A stretch of 53,606 nucleotides of DNA from the IMG/VR virus record IMGVR_UViG_3300013212_000047, positions 1 through 53,606 of that record; one strand, written 5' to 3'. The position numbers were made by a program, and so were the translations under genes. The DNA comes from a virus. The notes beneath the pieces were generated by a model, which saw only the letters and a program-made list of their open reading frames with translations, was not told where the DNA came from and made no database searches. Shown here piece after piece: positions 16,140 to 22,410 of the stretch (the stretch's first letter is position 1; the number at the start of each line of letters is the position of its first letter).

Positions 16140-16509
16140 ACGGATCCTCGATATCGTCCGTCTGCACAGCTTGTTGTTGTGGCGCACCGGATGGCGCTCC
16201 ACCTTCCTTCATGCTGTCTAGTGGCTCCAGGTTGTCGCACAAGATTTCAAATGCGCGACGCTTTTCACCACCATCAGTCTGATACTCGCGAGTACGCAGT
16301 TTGCCCGTCACGCAAAGCTTACGTCCTTTAGCCAAGTACTTAGATGCAAACTCTGCTGTGCGATCAAATGCAGACAGGTCAATAAAGTCAGATGGCTGAT
16401 CTTTACCGCGATCCACAGCAATGCGCATCGAGACAACCATTTTGCCAGACTGCAGAAACTTGCTCTGCGGGTCAGCTACCAAACGTCCAGTGAGAACAAC
16501 CAGATTCAT
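16132..16509 (-). CDS. ssb: Single-stranded DNA-binding protein
   Basis: 125 residues. An OB-fold SSB: MNLVVLTGRLVADPQSK at the start, then FIDLSAFDRTAEFASKYLAKG and KLCVTGKLRTREYQ, typical of bacterial SSB. A short Gly/Gln linker leads to the acidic tip DDIEDPFG, the usual docking peptide for partner proteins. It protects single-stranded DNA during replication and recombination and would work with the ERF protein and helicase encoded further right. The start overlaps the upstream stop. Confidence 0.95.
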   Translation of the reverse strand: MNLVVLTGRLVADPQSKFLQSGKMVVSMRIAVDRGKDQPSDFIDLSAFDRTAEFASKYLAKGRKLCVTGKLRTREYQTDGGEKRRAFEILCDNLEPLDSMKEGGAPSGAPQQQAVQTDDIEDPFG

Positions 16510-16766
16510 GCAACAACCTCTTCTTCGGAAACATTAGCAGCAAACGCAAGGTTATTGATAATGTCGCTAGCGAAATCAATCATTACCTTGGATGGAATAG
16601 TAGCTCCAGCAACTCGCAGTTCCAACAGGCGCTTCCAGGCTGCAACTGGAGAGCAAACATATGGCGTTTCGCCATGACCAGTGATGGTGTACATAGGGGC
16701 GCCGGTAGCGTGGCTAATTTGAATGCCAATACCACCAATGCCACGACTTTGAAGAATCGTAATCAA
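16506..16766 (-). CDS. Hypothetical protein upstream of ssb
   Basis: 86 residues beginning at a TTG with AGGAT upstream; no ATG fits the conserved-looking N-terminus ITILQSRGIGGIGIQISHAT. It ends with an acidic tail and its stop overlaps the ssb start. No family recognised. It probably belongs to a single-strand DNA-linked unit by position only. Confidence 0.6.
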   Translation of the reverse strand: MITILQSRGIGGIGIQISHATGAPMYTITGHGETPYVCSPVAAWKRLLELRVAGATIPSKVMIDFASDIINNLAFAANVSEEEVVA

Positions 16767-16806
16767 TTTGTATCCTTACAATTAAACATGTGATTAAACA
16801 CGATAG

Positions 16807-16834
16807 ATAGTATCGCGTTTTATTAAAAAATCAA
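16807..16834 (-). promoter_or_regulatory. Candidate leftward promoter of the ssb unit
   Basis: TTGATT (complement of 16829-16834), 16 bases, TACTAT (complement of 16807-16812). Its -10 lies within a small inverted repeat (AACACGATA...TATCGCGTT, 16798-16819). The -35 falls in the end of the amidohydrolase gene. Confidence 0.45.
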
Positions 16835-17364
16835 AAGTTTATATGAATAATCCCGCCCCACTCACCAAGCTCAAACCAGTCTCGTCGCTTTTTGTAAACT
16901 CCATCACCATCCCTGTTAATAATTCCATTAACTGGTTCAGGCCCAGTATTTCCTCCAATGGTGTCCATACCTTCAGTATCACTGCTAGTAATAATCTCAC
17001 CGTGTGCGTGACGCCCCAGTGTTTTCATGTAAAACATAGCAAGGTCGCCACGCCTGGCCACTTCGTGATTATCTTTGAGTGCCGTCCTAGGGATCCAGAT
17101 ACCAACATCTTGTGCAAACGCTACCCAGTCTGGCGTGTAGCCGGTACGAGAAAAAGCTGAATCGTACGTCAAGTTAAGTTCAGTACACGCTTCCTTCATA
17201 CAAGCTCTAAGGAACGCAATACACCATGGCCCATTAGCGCCTACGGGAGGCTTACAGAGACCCTGGAAGTACTCAACCTCCTTACCTGAGTTCACGCCTT
17301 TTTCGCGCACGTACAGGTATTTTTTAGCAATCTCAACAGCCTTTAGTGCAATTGGTCTACTCAT
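16831..17364 (-). CDS. Peptidoglycan amidohydrolase (CHAP/NlpC-P60-like), endolysin candidate
   Basis: 177 residues. GANGPWCIAFLRACMKEA places a catalytic Cys at position 48 at the start of a helix, and GRHAHGEIITSS gives the His (119 or 121), followed by MDTIGGNTG with the Asn expected in these papain-like hydrolases. Length fits a single-domain lysin; there is no signal peptide, so export would need a holin. GGAGGA lies before the ATG, which overlaps the previous gene. It could cut the stem peptide or crossbridge; the exact bond cannot be read from sequence. Confidence 0.8.
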   Translation of the reverse strand: MSRPIALKAVEIAKKYLYVREKGVNSGKEVEYFQGLCKPPVGANGPWCIAFLRACMKEACTELNLTYDSAFSRTGYTPDWVAFAQDVGIWIPRTALKDNHEVARRGDLAMFYMKTLGRHAHGEIITSSDTEGMDTIGGNTGPEPVNGIINRDGDGVYKKRRDWFELGEWGGIIHINF

Positions 17365-17689
17365 AACTTTCCTCCGGTTTCGTTAGGATGTACGGTTGAA
17401 TATTGTTGACTTCGAAGGGAATAATTTGCCAATCGGTAGCCATCAAGTCATCAATTGTAAGAGTCCATGGATAACACTCAAACATAGTTTCCGTAACAGC
17501 TTCGTTTGCATCAACGACACGTCGAACCGTGTAAGCTGTACCAATTTCTGGGAAGTCTTCTTCGTCAGTAATGTAAGTACCACTCTCAAGGTTACGTCCG
17601 TTGTAGATTAAGTATGTGTAGCCTTCATCAGAGATGCGGTATGAAAGCTTTCCATCGCGCAGACTATCAAGCACTGCAGCTAATGTCAT
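17357..17689 (-). CDS. Small protein resembling DUF2829 / Tad2
   Basis: 110 residues. It begins MTLAAVLDSLRDGKLSYRI and ends with CYPWTLTIDDLMATDWQIIP. The final W-x-x-(S/T)-x-x-D-(L/M)-x-A-x-D-W pattern and the opening ALxxLxxGK pattern are those of DUF2829. That family includes Thoeris anti-defence protein 2, which sequesters the cyclic ADP-ribose signal. The usual N-terminal R-x-G-W element is missing, so signal binding is uncertain. It lies next to the lysin and a 54-residue gene, overlapping both. Confidence 0.55.
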   Translation of the reverse strand: MTLAAVLDSLRDGKLSYRISDEGYTYLIYNGRNLESGTYITDEEDFPEIGTAYTVRRVVDANEAVTETMFECYPWTLTIDDLMATDWQIIPFEVNNIQPYILTKPEESYE

Positions 17690-17850
17690 TTACTAGCCTT
17701 TCGTTTCTTCAGCTCGTCAGCTGCTTTAGAAAAGAGATCGCGAATCTCTTCATGTGCCATTTCAGCAAGATCTTTCTCAATATCGCGGCCACGCAGTATG
17801 TCTGCTAATGGTGATCCAGAGATCAACTTAAGTGCCAACTTTTTAAACAT
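17686..17850 (-). CDS. Hypothetical 54-residue charged protein
   Basis: 54 residues starting MFKKLALKLISGSPLADIL and continuing as a charged helix (DLAEMAHEEIRDLFSKAADE) to a basic end. GGAG lies 6 bases before the ATG and the stop overlaps the next start as ATGA. No family recognised. Confidence 0.65.
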   Translation of the reverse strand: MFKKLALKLISGSPLADILRGRDIEKDLAEMAHEEIRDLFSKAADELKKRKASK

Positions 17851-17863
17851 ATCAGTCTCCTTG

Positions 17864-18151
17864 TCAGATTGATTTTACGTCTATTGTCTTTGGGATAAAA
17901 CCAGGGAAGTCCTTAGTCCATTCAATAACATTACGTGGATTGTGCAACCAATTCTGTCTCCATGATTCATCAACACCAGCTATGGAGTGAATATTTCCAT
18001 CTAAGCTATAGCGAGCAATGTATATAGACTCTTTGGTTTGGCTGATGTGAATAGCTGCGTGGCGCTTCACGCGAGTGCAGTCACGATGTTGGTTTAACCT
18101 CATACCCATAGGGTTAAACAGTGTGTAAACATACCTAATTCTGTCATTCAT
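17864..18151 (-). CDS. Hypothetical protein, apparently leaderless
   Basis: 95 residues, basic, with MNDRIRYVYTLFNPMGMRLN at the start and many His, Arg and Trp residues. No family recognised. The start is preceded by TATAAT and exactly 6 bases, with no Shine-Dalgarno. It is the first gene of the leftward unit that leads into the Tad2-like and lysin genes. Confidence 0.65.
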   Translation of the reverse strand: MNDRIRYVYTLFNPMGMRLNQHRDCTRVKRHAAIHISQTKESIYIARYSLDGNIHSIAGVDESWRQNWLHNPRNVIEWTKDFPGFIPKTIDVKSI

Positions 18152-18157
18152 ACACGG

Positions 18158-18186
18158 ATTATACGCTAACCCGCAAGTATTACAAT
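18158..18186. promoter_or_regulatory. Second nested divergent promoter pair
   Basis: Leftward: TTGTAA (complement of 18180-18185), 16 bases, TATAAT (complement of 18158-18163), 6 bases, ATG at 18151. Rightward: TACAAT at 18181-18186 overlaps the leftward -35, and its -35 position falls on the leftward -10. The two -10 boxes are 23 bases apart, as at 14.46 kb. GCAAGTA lies at 18173-18179. A second rightward -10, CATAAT (18206-18211), is 5 bases from the ATG at 18217. Confidence 0.6.
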
Positions 18187-18216
18187 AGGTCAGTCAAGTC
18201 TGTGACATAATAAGTT

Positions 18217-18813
18217 ATGCCTGAAGAACGCCAAACTTTATCAGTAGACGCTACGGCTTATATGCCAATGCAACCTAACCCGCACCCGCGAGGTACAGCA
18301 GCATACAACTCCTATGAGAAGAAGATGCGTATGGAAGGCGGCTTGGCTAACTCAATTGGCGGCAAGATCGGCCCACGATCACTAGCTGTAGACCGCAAGG
18401 TGATAGCGCTTGGGAGTACAGTTTATAACCCATCGACTAAACGGTATTACGTAGCCGACGATGTTGGGCCAGCTATTCGCGGTAATGAGATTGACATTCC
18501 AATGTCAAACGAAGAGGCCATGAACAAGTTTGGTAGGCAAAAGCATAATCTTACGATTATGCCAAAAGGTTTTAAGATACCTGTAGATGCTAGTGGTAAC
18601 GATTTGCCATTGGATCAATATGACCAACAACAGTTAGTAAAAGCTGGTAGCAATTACTTCTCCAAACAACAACCAGTCCCAGGCGCGTCAGTTCCACAAA
18701 GCATGATGCCAAACAGTCGTTTGATTGGGATGATGCAAAAGTCGCCAGCCATTGCGCTAACGATTGGCAACTACAGACCACCAATACAAAGTTTGTTAAT
18801 GCCCCGCAAGTAA
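18217..18813 (+). CDS. 3D-domain protein (double-psi beta-barrel, cell-wall type)
   Basis: 198 residues. SVDATAYMP at the start, LAVDRKVIALGSTVYNPS, then YYVADDVGPAIRGNEIDIPM contain the conserved aspartates of the 3D (MltA-like) fold: VDxxVIxLGSxV and ADDxGxAIxGNxIDI. Such domains occur in lytic transglycosylases and resuscitation-type proteins and in some phage lysins. There is no signal peptide. The C-terminal 70 residues are low in recognisable features. It may act on peptidoglycan at entry or lysis; which is unknown. Confidence 0.75.
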   Translation: MPEERQTLSVDATAYMPMQPNPHPRGTAAYNSYEKKMRMEGGLANSIGGKIGPRSLAVDRKVIALGSTVYNPSTKRYYVADDVGPAIRGNEIDIPMSNEEAMNKFGRQKHNLTIMPKGFKIPVDASGNDLPLDQYDQQQLVKAGSNYFSKQQPVPGASVPQSMMPNSRLIGMMQKSPAIALTIGNYRPPIQSLLMPRK

Positions 18814-18821
18814 CGTACAAT
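18793..18821 (+). promoter_or_regulatory. Promoter of the adenine methylase gene
   Basis: TTGTTA (18793-18798), 17 bases, TACAAT (18816-18821), then 6 bases to ATG 18828, so the transcript should start at or next to the start codon. GCAAGTA lies in the spacer. The promoter lies within the last codons of the 3D-domain gene. Confidence 0.7.
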
Positions 18822-18827
18822 TAGTGC

Positions 18828-19373
18828 ATGCTTCCAGATAAGAAATACGACGTAGTACTTATGGATCCACCGTGGTCTTACACGGGGCAACAGGACAAGT
18901 GGGGCGCAGCTAGTAAATTCTACACGACGATGACCGATGATGATCTTAGATCATTGGATGTACAGTCGTTGCTCAAACCATCCTCTGTGGTCTTCATGTG
19001 GGCTACCTGCCCACGCCTGGACGCAGCTATGGATCTTCTTCGCTCATTGGGACTTGTATACCGAGGAGTTGCTTTCGTGTGGGTTAAAACCAAGAAAGAC
19101 GGAACCCCAATAGGAGCGCAAGGTGTTCGCCCATCGATCATAAAGCCAACGACAGAGTTAGTTATAGCTGGCAGCTTGACCAAGAAGGGACGTCCAATGA
19201 AGCTAATGGATGAATCTGTACGGCAGGTCGTAATGGCGCCAAAACAAGAACACAGCCGCAAGCCAGACGATATACACGAACGTATAGACAGACTTTATCC
19301 TGGAGGTGACAAACTAGAGATGTTTGCACGTAGGCCTTACGAAGGATGGGACGTATGGGGGAACGAAGTATGA
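18828..19373 (+). CDS. MT-A70-type adenine-specific DNA methyltransferase
   Basis: 181 residues. DPPW at residues 13-16 (VVLMDPPWSYTG) is the catalytic motif of MT-A70 N6-adenine methylases; FMWATCPRLDAAM and FVWVKTKKDG follow in the usual order, and KPDDIHERIDRLYPG is the typical C-terminal stretch. It is expected to transfer methyl from S-adenosylmethionine to adenine N6 in phage DNA, which may shield it from restriction. No cognate nuclease is adjacent. The start is leaderless. Confidence 0.92.
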   Translation: MLPDKKYDVVLMDPPWSYTGQQDKWGAASKFYTTMTDDDLRSLDVQSLLKPSSVVFMWATCPRLDAAMDLLRSLGLVYRGVAFVWVKTKKDGTPIGAQGVRPSIIKPTTELVIAGSLTKKGRPMKLMDESVRQVVMAPKQEHSRKPDDIHERIDRLYPGGDKLEMFARRPYEGWDVWGNEV

Positions 19374-19415
19374 TGACTGCAAGATCCGTGAATGGGAATA
19401 TGAGTAGGTGTTGCA

Positions 19416-19670
19416 ATGAAATTTGATGTTAACCGTGTGATGAAAATAGGACACAACGAGGACTTATACGAAGCAGTCTCTGTCTTATCAAAGTACTTTG
19501 CTGAGAATCCCGATGAACCGTATGTGGAGCTTATTTATGACCGGGATGGCGTAAAGGAAGTGGTTGGAAGGTTTAATAACCCCCAGTTTACAGAGCTGAT
19601 ATACGCTGTAAGTTACGGGCTTGATAATCTGAAACGCAAAAACGCAGTGCGCACCGTGGAGATACGGTAG
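19416..19670 (+). CDS. Hypothetical protein
   Basis: 84 residues, MKFDVNRVMKIGHNEDLYEA at the start, acidic, with a central YVELIYDRDGVKEVVGRF strand pattern. A weak GTAGG ribosome site precedes the ATG. No family recognised. It is probably cotranscribed with the methylase and precedes a terminator. Confidence 0.7.
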   Translation: MKFDVNRVMKIGHNEDLYEAVSVLSKYFAENPDEPYVELIYDRDGVKEVVGRFNNPQFTELIYAVSYGLDNLKRKNAVRTVEIR

Positions 19671-19752
19671 AATCCGAGTGATCGAAAGATCATGAATAAA
19701 AGAAAGATCCATTAAACCGGGCCAATCCGACACATTCAAACTCTGCAAACAG

Positions 19753-19797
19753 AAAGACCAGTCAGCCACACTGGTCTTTTTGCTATAATGGGGCATG
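19753..19797 (+). terminator. Terminator fused to a leaderless promoter
   Basis: Stem AAAGACCAGT / ACTGGTCTTT (10 perfect pairs, 7-base loop) with T run to 19781. The -10 TATAAT (19784-19789) follows two bases later and is 5 bases from ATG 19795. The terminator stem occupies the place of the -35, for which no good match exists. Confidence 0.85.
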
Positions 19798-20181
19798 TCA
19801 ACTGCCGAAAAGCGAGATCCTGCTAAGTGGAAAAGTATTGTAGCTAGTGTCAAAGCTGGCACAAAGGGTGGCGATCCTGGTGAGTGGTCGGCACGAAAAG
19901 CACAGCTTGCTACTCAACAATACAAGAAGTCTGGTGGCGGCTACGTAGGCCCGAAGAAGGCAGACAACAGTCTGTCAAAATGGACTGACCAGAAATGGCG
20001 TACGTCAGATGGAACACCAAGTAAAGGCAAGAAACGCTACCTTCCAGATAAGGCCTGGGGTTCACTGTCTAAAGGTGAGGTAGCTGTTACTAATAAGACT
20101 AAAGCTGCTGGCAATCGTGCTGGTAAGCAATTCGTAGCGCAACCCAAGACTATTGCGCAAAAGGCAGCAAGGCATCGATGA
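19795..20181 (+). CDS. DUF5872-like basic protein
   Basis: 128 residues, very basic. KWTDQKWRTSDGTPSKGKKR, RYLPDKAWGSLSKGE and GKQFVAQPKTIAQKAARHR match a small family I know from phages and giant viruses (DUF5872): the WrT..G.PS..G.RYLP motif and the K-Q-F-V-x-Q-P end. Function is unknown; the charge suggests nucleic-acid binding or packaging with DNA. Start appears leaderless. Confidence 0.75.
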   Translation: MSTAEKRDPAKWKSIVASVKAGTKGGDPGEWSARKAQLATQQYKKSGGGYVGPKKADNSLSKWTDQKWRTSDGTPSKGKKRYLPDKAWGSLSKGEVAVTNKTKAAGNRAGKQFVAQPKTIAQKAARHR

Positions 20182-20522
20182 AAGCTACTCTATATCAATA
20201 CACCCTAAAGAATATCTTCGTGGTAGACGGAGATACATTAAAAGCAGATCTTGACCTAGGGTTTGGTGTAATCCTCGCAAGTAAGAAGATCCGACTGGAG
20301 CATGTGAACTGCCCAGAAAAAGACACACCCGAAGGTATTGAAGCGAAGATCTTTACGTCAGCTTGGATCATGGGTGGCAAAGACATAATCGTAATAGTAA
20401 AGAATCATCGTGAAGATAAGTATGGACGGATCCTGGGATCCGTCATTATGGACGGCGAAAGCCTGGCTGACTTACTTAAAATCAATAACCACGGCGTAGC
20501 GTACGAAGGTGGAAAGCGCTAA
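20178..20522 (+). CDS. Staphylococcal-nuclease-like (thermonuclease) protein
   Basis: 114 residues, overlapping the previous gene as ATGA. VVDGDTLKADLDLGFG gives the calcium-binding Asp region; IRLEHVNCPE carries the catalytic Arg; EAKIFTSAWI and DKYGRILGSVIMDGESLADL give the Glu and the second Arg of the SNase fold. There is no signal peptide, so it would act in the host cytoplasm on DNA or RNA, for instance in host DNA breakdown or repair. Confidence 0.88.
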   Translation: MKATLYQYTLKNIFVVDGDTLKADLDLGFGVILASKKIRLEHVNCPEKDTPEGIEAKIFTSAWIMGGKDIIVIVKNHREDKYGRILGSVIMDGESLADLLKINNHGVAYEGGKR

Positions 20523-20523
20523 C

Positions 20524-20772
20524 TCAACAATTCCACGCACGTAACGACTTATTGATGCGTGAGTTTGGATCCTTAGCTGTCTTGGCAGACGTGTTCTTAG
20601 CCTTCATACCGCCCATACGGGCGCAAAACGACGCCTTACGGCCAGCATCAGCTGCAGTCTTAGGTTTAGGCGCCGGCGGCTTTAGATTTGCGCCTGTAGT
20701 GCGCTTAAAGTGCGCGCGTCCCGCTGCATTCAACCCGCCTTTTGGATCCTGATATTTCTTTACGACGCCCAT
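20524..20772 (-). CDS. DUF6321-like small basic protein
   Basis: 82 residues from the ATG at 20772 with GGAGAG upstream (a GTG directly before it is possible). GGLNAAGRAHFKRTTGANLK, ASFCARMGGMKAK and DPNSRINKSLRAWNC match a small phage family (DUF6321) of unknown function. The conserved Cys, Trp and basic residues suggest nucleic-acid contact. It converges on the nuclease gene with a one-base gap. Confidence 0.75.
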   Translation of the reverse strand: MGVVKKYQDPKGGLNAAGRAHFKRTTGANLKPPAPKPKTAADAGRKASFCARMGGMKAKNTSAKTAKDPNSRINKSLRAWNC

Positions 20773-20810
20773 CACTGCACTCTCCTGCTACCATTCGAGG
20801 TAGTTACCAT

Positions 20811-20898
20811 AGGGTATTATACAGAGCCACATCCTTACGGAGTGAGCAACATCAACAACAACCAAACGGAAAAGCCGCGACTCGTCATCGCGGTTTTT
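20811..20898. promoter_or_regulatory. Divergent -10 region with rightward attenuator-like hairpin
   Basis: TATAAT on the minus strand (complement of 20816-20821) serves the DUF6321-like gene; TATTAT on the plus strand (20815-20820) could start rightward RNA. About 50 bases on, CCGCGA / TCGCGG (20875-20893) with flanking A and T runs forms a terminator. A short GTG frame (20842-20925, 27 codons, hydrophobic end) runs through the hairpin and may be chance. Confidence 0.45.
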
Positions 20899-20899
20899 C

Positions 20900-21254
20900 T
20901 GTTAGTGACGTATCTACTGCGGTAGATATTTGTTTTTGGACATACCGTCCGTAGCCGCAGGGTACGTAAAGGAAGAAAAAAGGGGGGGGCGGGCTTGCCA
21001 CACCCCCCTCCCCACACACGTGGGGAGGGGTTGGGGGAGGGGAGGTAGGGGGCAGACGGTAGGCGGAGCCGGACGGCTGGAAGCCAGCGTAGCTGGCAGG
21101 CTGGAGGCCAAAGGCCGACAGCATGGATCCCGCGCGGAACGCGCGCAGCTCTGGATACGAAGGCACGAATGTGCGTTTGGATCGGAGCATCGCATCCCCC
21201 TGCAGGTAGTGTTACCATGTTTATGTCGGAAAGTTAGAGTAAAGGAGAATTGTC
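20900..21254. other. Non-coding hairpin and G-tract region
   Basis: No credible gene. It holds an 8-G run (20982-20989), an 11-pair stem CCCCTCCCCAC / GTGGGGAGGGG (21005-21030) followed by more G tracts to 21045, then small perfect hairpins: GCCAGC-GTA-GCTGGC (21083-21097), GGCC-AAA-GGCC (21106-21116), CGCGCG-GAA-CGCGCG (21131-21145) and GCAC-GAAT-GTGC (21173-21184). A GCAGGTAGTG word at 21202 resembles the cassette promoters further right. Confidence 0.7.
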
Positions 21255-21551
21255 ATGGAACCTAAACCATATTTGACGTTCGTTGGTTGCAACGTAGACC
21301 AATTCATAAGTGCTGTGGAAACAATACTCGGTTATGATGCGGCTGATACCGTATTTGATGTCATCGTTCGGCGTAACAATGAATCAGATATCGTTGTGTT
21401 AGAACCTACCGTGCTAATCGGCCACATCGAAGGCCTGTCATGGATTAGCGTCAAATCCACTGTCGGTGCAATTGCGGAAATGTACGAGTTACCAGATATC
21501 TGGTACGTTTTCACGGTGGATTCACTTGGTAAACTCAGGTGGAGTAGGTAG
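21255..21551 (+). CDS. Hypothetical island protein
   Basis: 98 residues, acidic, MEPKPYLTFVGCNVDQFISA at the start, with a mixed alpha/beta pattern and aromatic C-terminus (DIWYVFTVDSLGKLRWSR). AAAGGAG lies 8 bases before the ATG. No family recognised. It is the first gene of the G+C-richer island and is followed by an 11-pair hairpin. Confidence 0.7.
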   Translation: MEPKPYLTFVGCNVDQFISAVETILGYDAADTVFDVIVRRNNESDIVVLEPTVLIGHIEGLSWISVKSTVGAIAEMYELPDIWYVFTVDSLGKLRWSR

Positions 21552-21561
21552 TAATTGGAAC

Positions 21562-21588
21562 CGGCCGGCCTGCATCACAGGCCGGCCG
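21562..21588. terminator. G+C-rich hairpin without T tract
   Basis: CGGCCGGCCTG / CAGGCCGGCCG, 11 perfect pairs, loop CATCA, after the first island gene. No T run follows. It may be a tail-less terminator or an RNA-stabilising hairpin. A similar stem, GGCCGGTT-GCAT-AACCGGCC, follows the next gene at 21901-21920. Confidence 0.6.
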
Positions 21589-21614
21589 TCGTAAGCGGGT
21601 AAAAGGAAAATTAG

Positions 21615-21890
21615 ATGAAAAGATGTATAGACTGCAACGGACACGGGTACACCGTCGGAAGAGCGGAAATAAGTGCGGTAATTTCCGACGCGAATAATGA
21701 CGAATGGTGTCAAGTTATGCGCTGTGACAACTGCGGTAAATACGACGGTGATACCAGTGATGTCTTAATTGAAGTTTTTGTTGATGCGTCAGGGATTGAC
21801 GTACCGATTATTATCGGTCACAGCATCTACGGTGATACCTACCTCTGGGTAAACCGTTATGTTCTGCAGACAATACAGCATAAAGGATGA
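21615..21890 (+). CDS. Hypothetical zinc-ribbon-like island protein
   Basis: 91 residues. MKRCIDCNGHGYTVG at the N-terminus is a CxxCxGxG knuckle like those of DnaJ zinc fingers; RCDNCGKYDGD supplies a second Cys pair, so one zinc site is likely. The remainder is acidic and hydrophobic with no recognised domain. AAGGAAAA precedes the ATG. Confidence 0.7.
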   Translation: MKRCIDCNGHGYTVGRAEISAVISDANNDEWCQVMRCDNCGKYDGDTSDVLIEVFVDASGIDVPIIIGHSIYGDTYLWVNRYVLQTIQHKG

Positions 21891-21930
21891 TTGTTGGCTC
21901 GGCCGGTTGCATAACCGGCCACTAGTAAAC

Positions 21931-21962
21931 AACCCGGCTCATGATGCGAGCCGGGTTTTTTT
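21931..21962 (+). terminator. Intrinsic terminator
   Basis: AACCCGGCTC / GAGCCGGGTT, 10 perfect pairs, 7-base loop, followed by a T tract. It ends the unit of the two first island genes; what follows until 22765 is probably non-coding. Confidence 0.9.
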
Positions 21963-22108
21963 GGCACCCGCCCAAGGAGGCACCGCAGGTACGAGGACGA
22001 CGACTTGGGGAGAGTAAGGGGGAGTCGCGGAGCGCACCTGTTTAACACAAGCACAACGATAGATGACACCACTGACACACACCACACTCTGGTAACAATC
22101 ACACACAC

Positions 22109-22410
22109 GGACGTAGCACGAAGCTGCGCACGTCCTTCTGACACACGTAGTGTGCGGACACAGTGCGAATGCACATGTGTCTTCGGACGGTGGTGCTGGG
22201 GGTGGTGGTGGGGCCTGGGTGCAATCGCGTCGCGAAGTGGCAGGCTCCGCCTGGAGCGCAGCAGCTGACTGCACACACGGCACACAGTGTGAACACACTG
22301 GTGCCAGCCGCGCGAATGCGCGCGGTGCTAGGCCGAATGGCCGCAGCACCAGCAGCCAACGAAGCGAATGCGCAGTGGCTGTCACGCAGAACAAGGCCGA
22401 ATGGCCGCAG
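22109..22410. repeat. Cluster of short hairpins, five with a GAAT loop
   Basis: Non-coding. Perfect small stems: CACAC-GTA-GTGTG (22142-22154), GTGC-GAAT-GCAC with extended arms (22157-22181), CAGGC-TCC-GCCTG (22241-22253), GCAG-CTGA-CTGC (22261-22272), an 11-pair hairpin (22279-22305), CGCGC-GAAT-GCGCG (22309-22322), GGCC-GAAT-GGCC inside GGTGCT...AGCACC (22324-22350), a GC-GAAT-GC stem inside CAGCCA...TGGCTG (22353-22381), and GGCC-GAAT-GGCC again (22395-22406). The loop is constant while the stems differ. Confidence 0.75.

Noticed and set aside
19368-19424. 18-codon frame between the methylase and the next gene
   Set aside because: Too short, no ribosome site, and overlapping the next start without coupling geometry.
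19671-19750. tRNA or small RNA gene
   Set aside because: Short complementary words (GATCGAAAGATC) exist but no cloverleaf, T-loop or CCA-type end could be built.
22140-22410. CRISPR array
   Set aside because: Repeated hairpin loops are present but there is no constant repeat length or regular spacer, and no cas gene.
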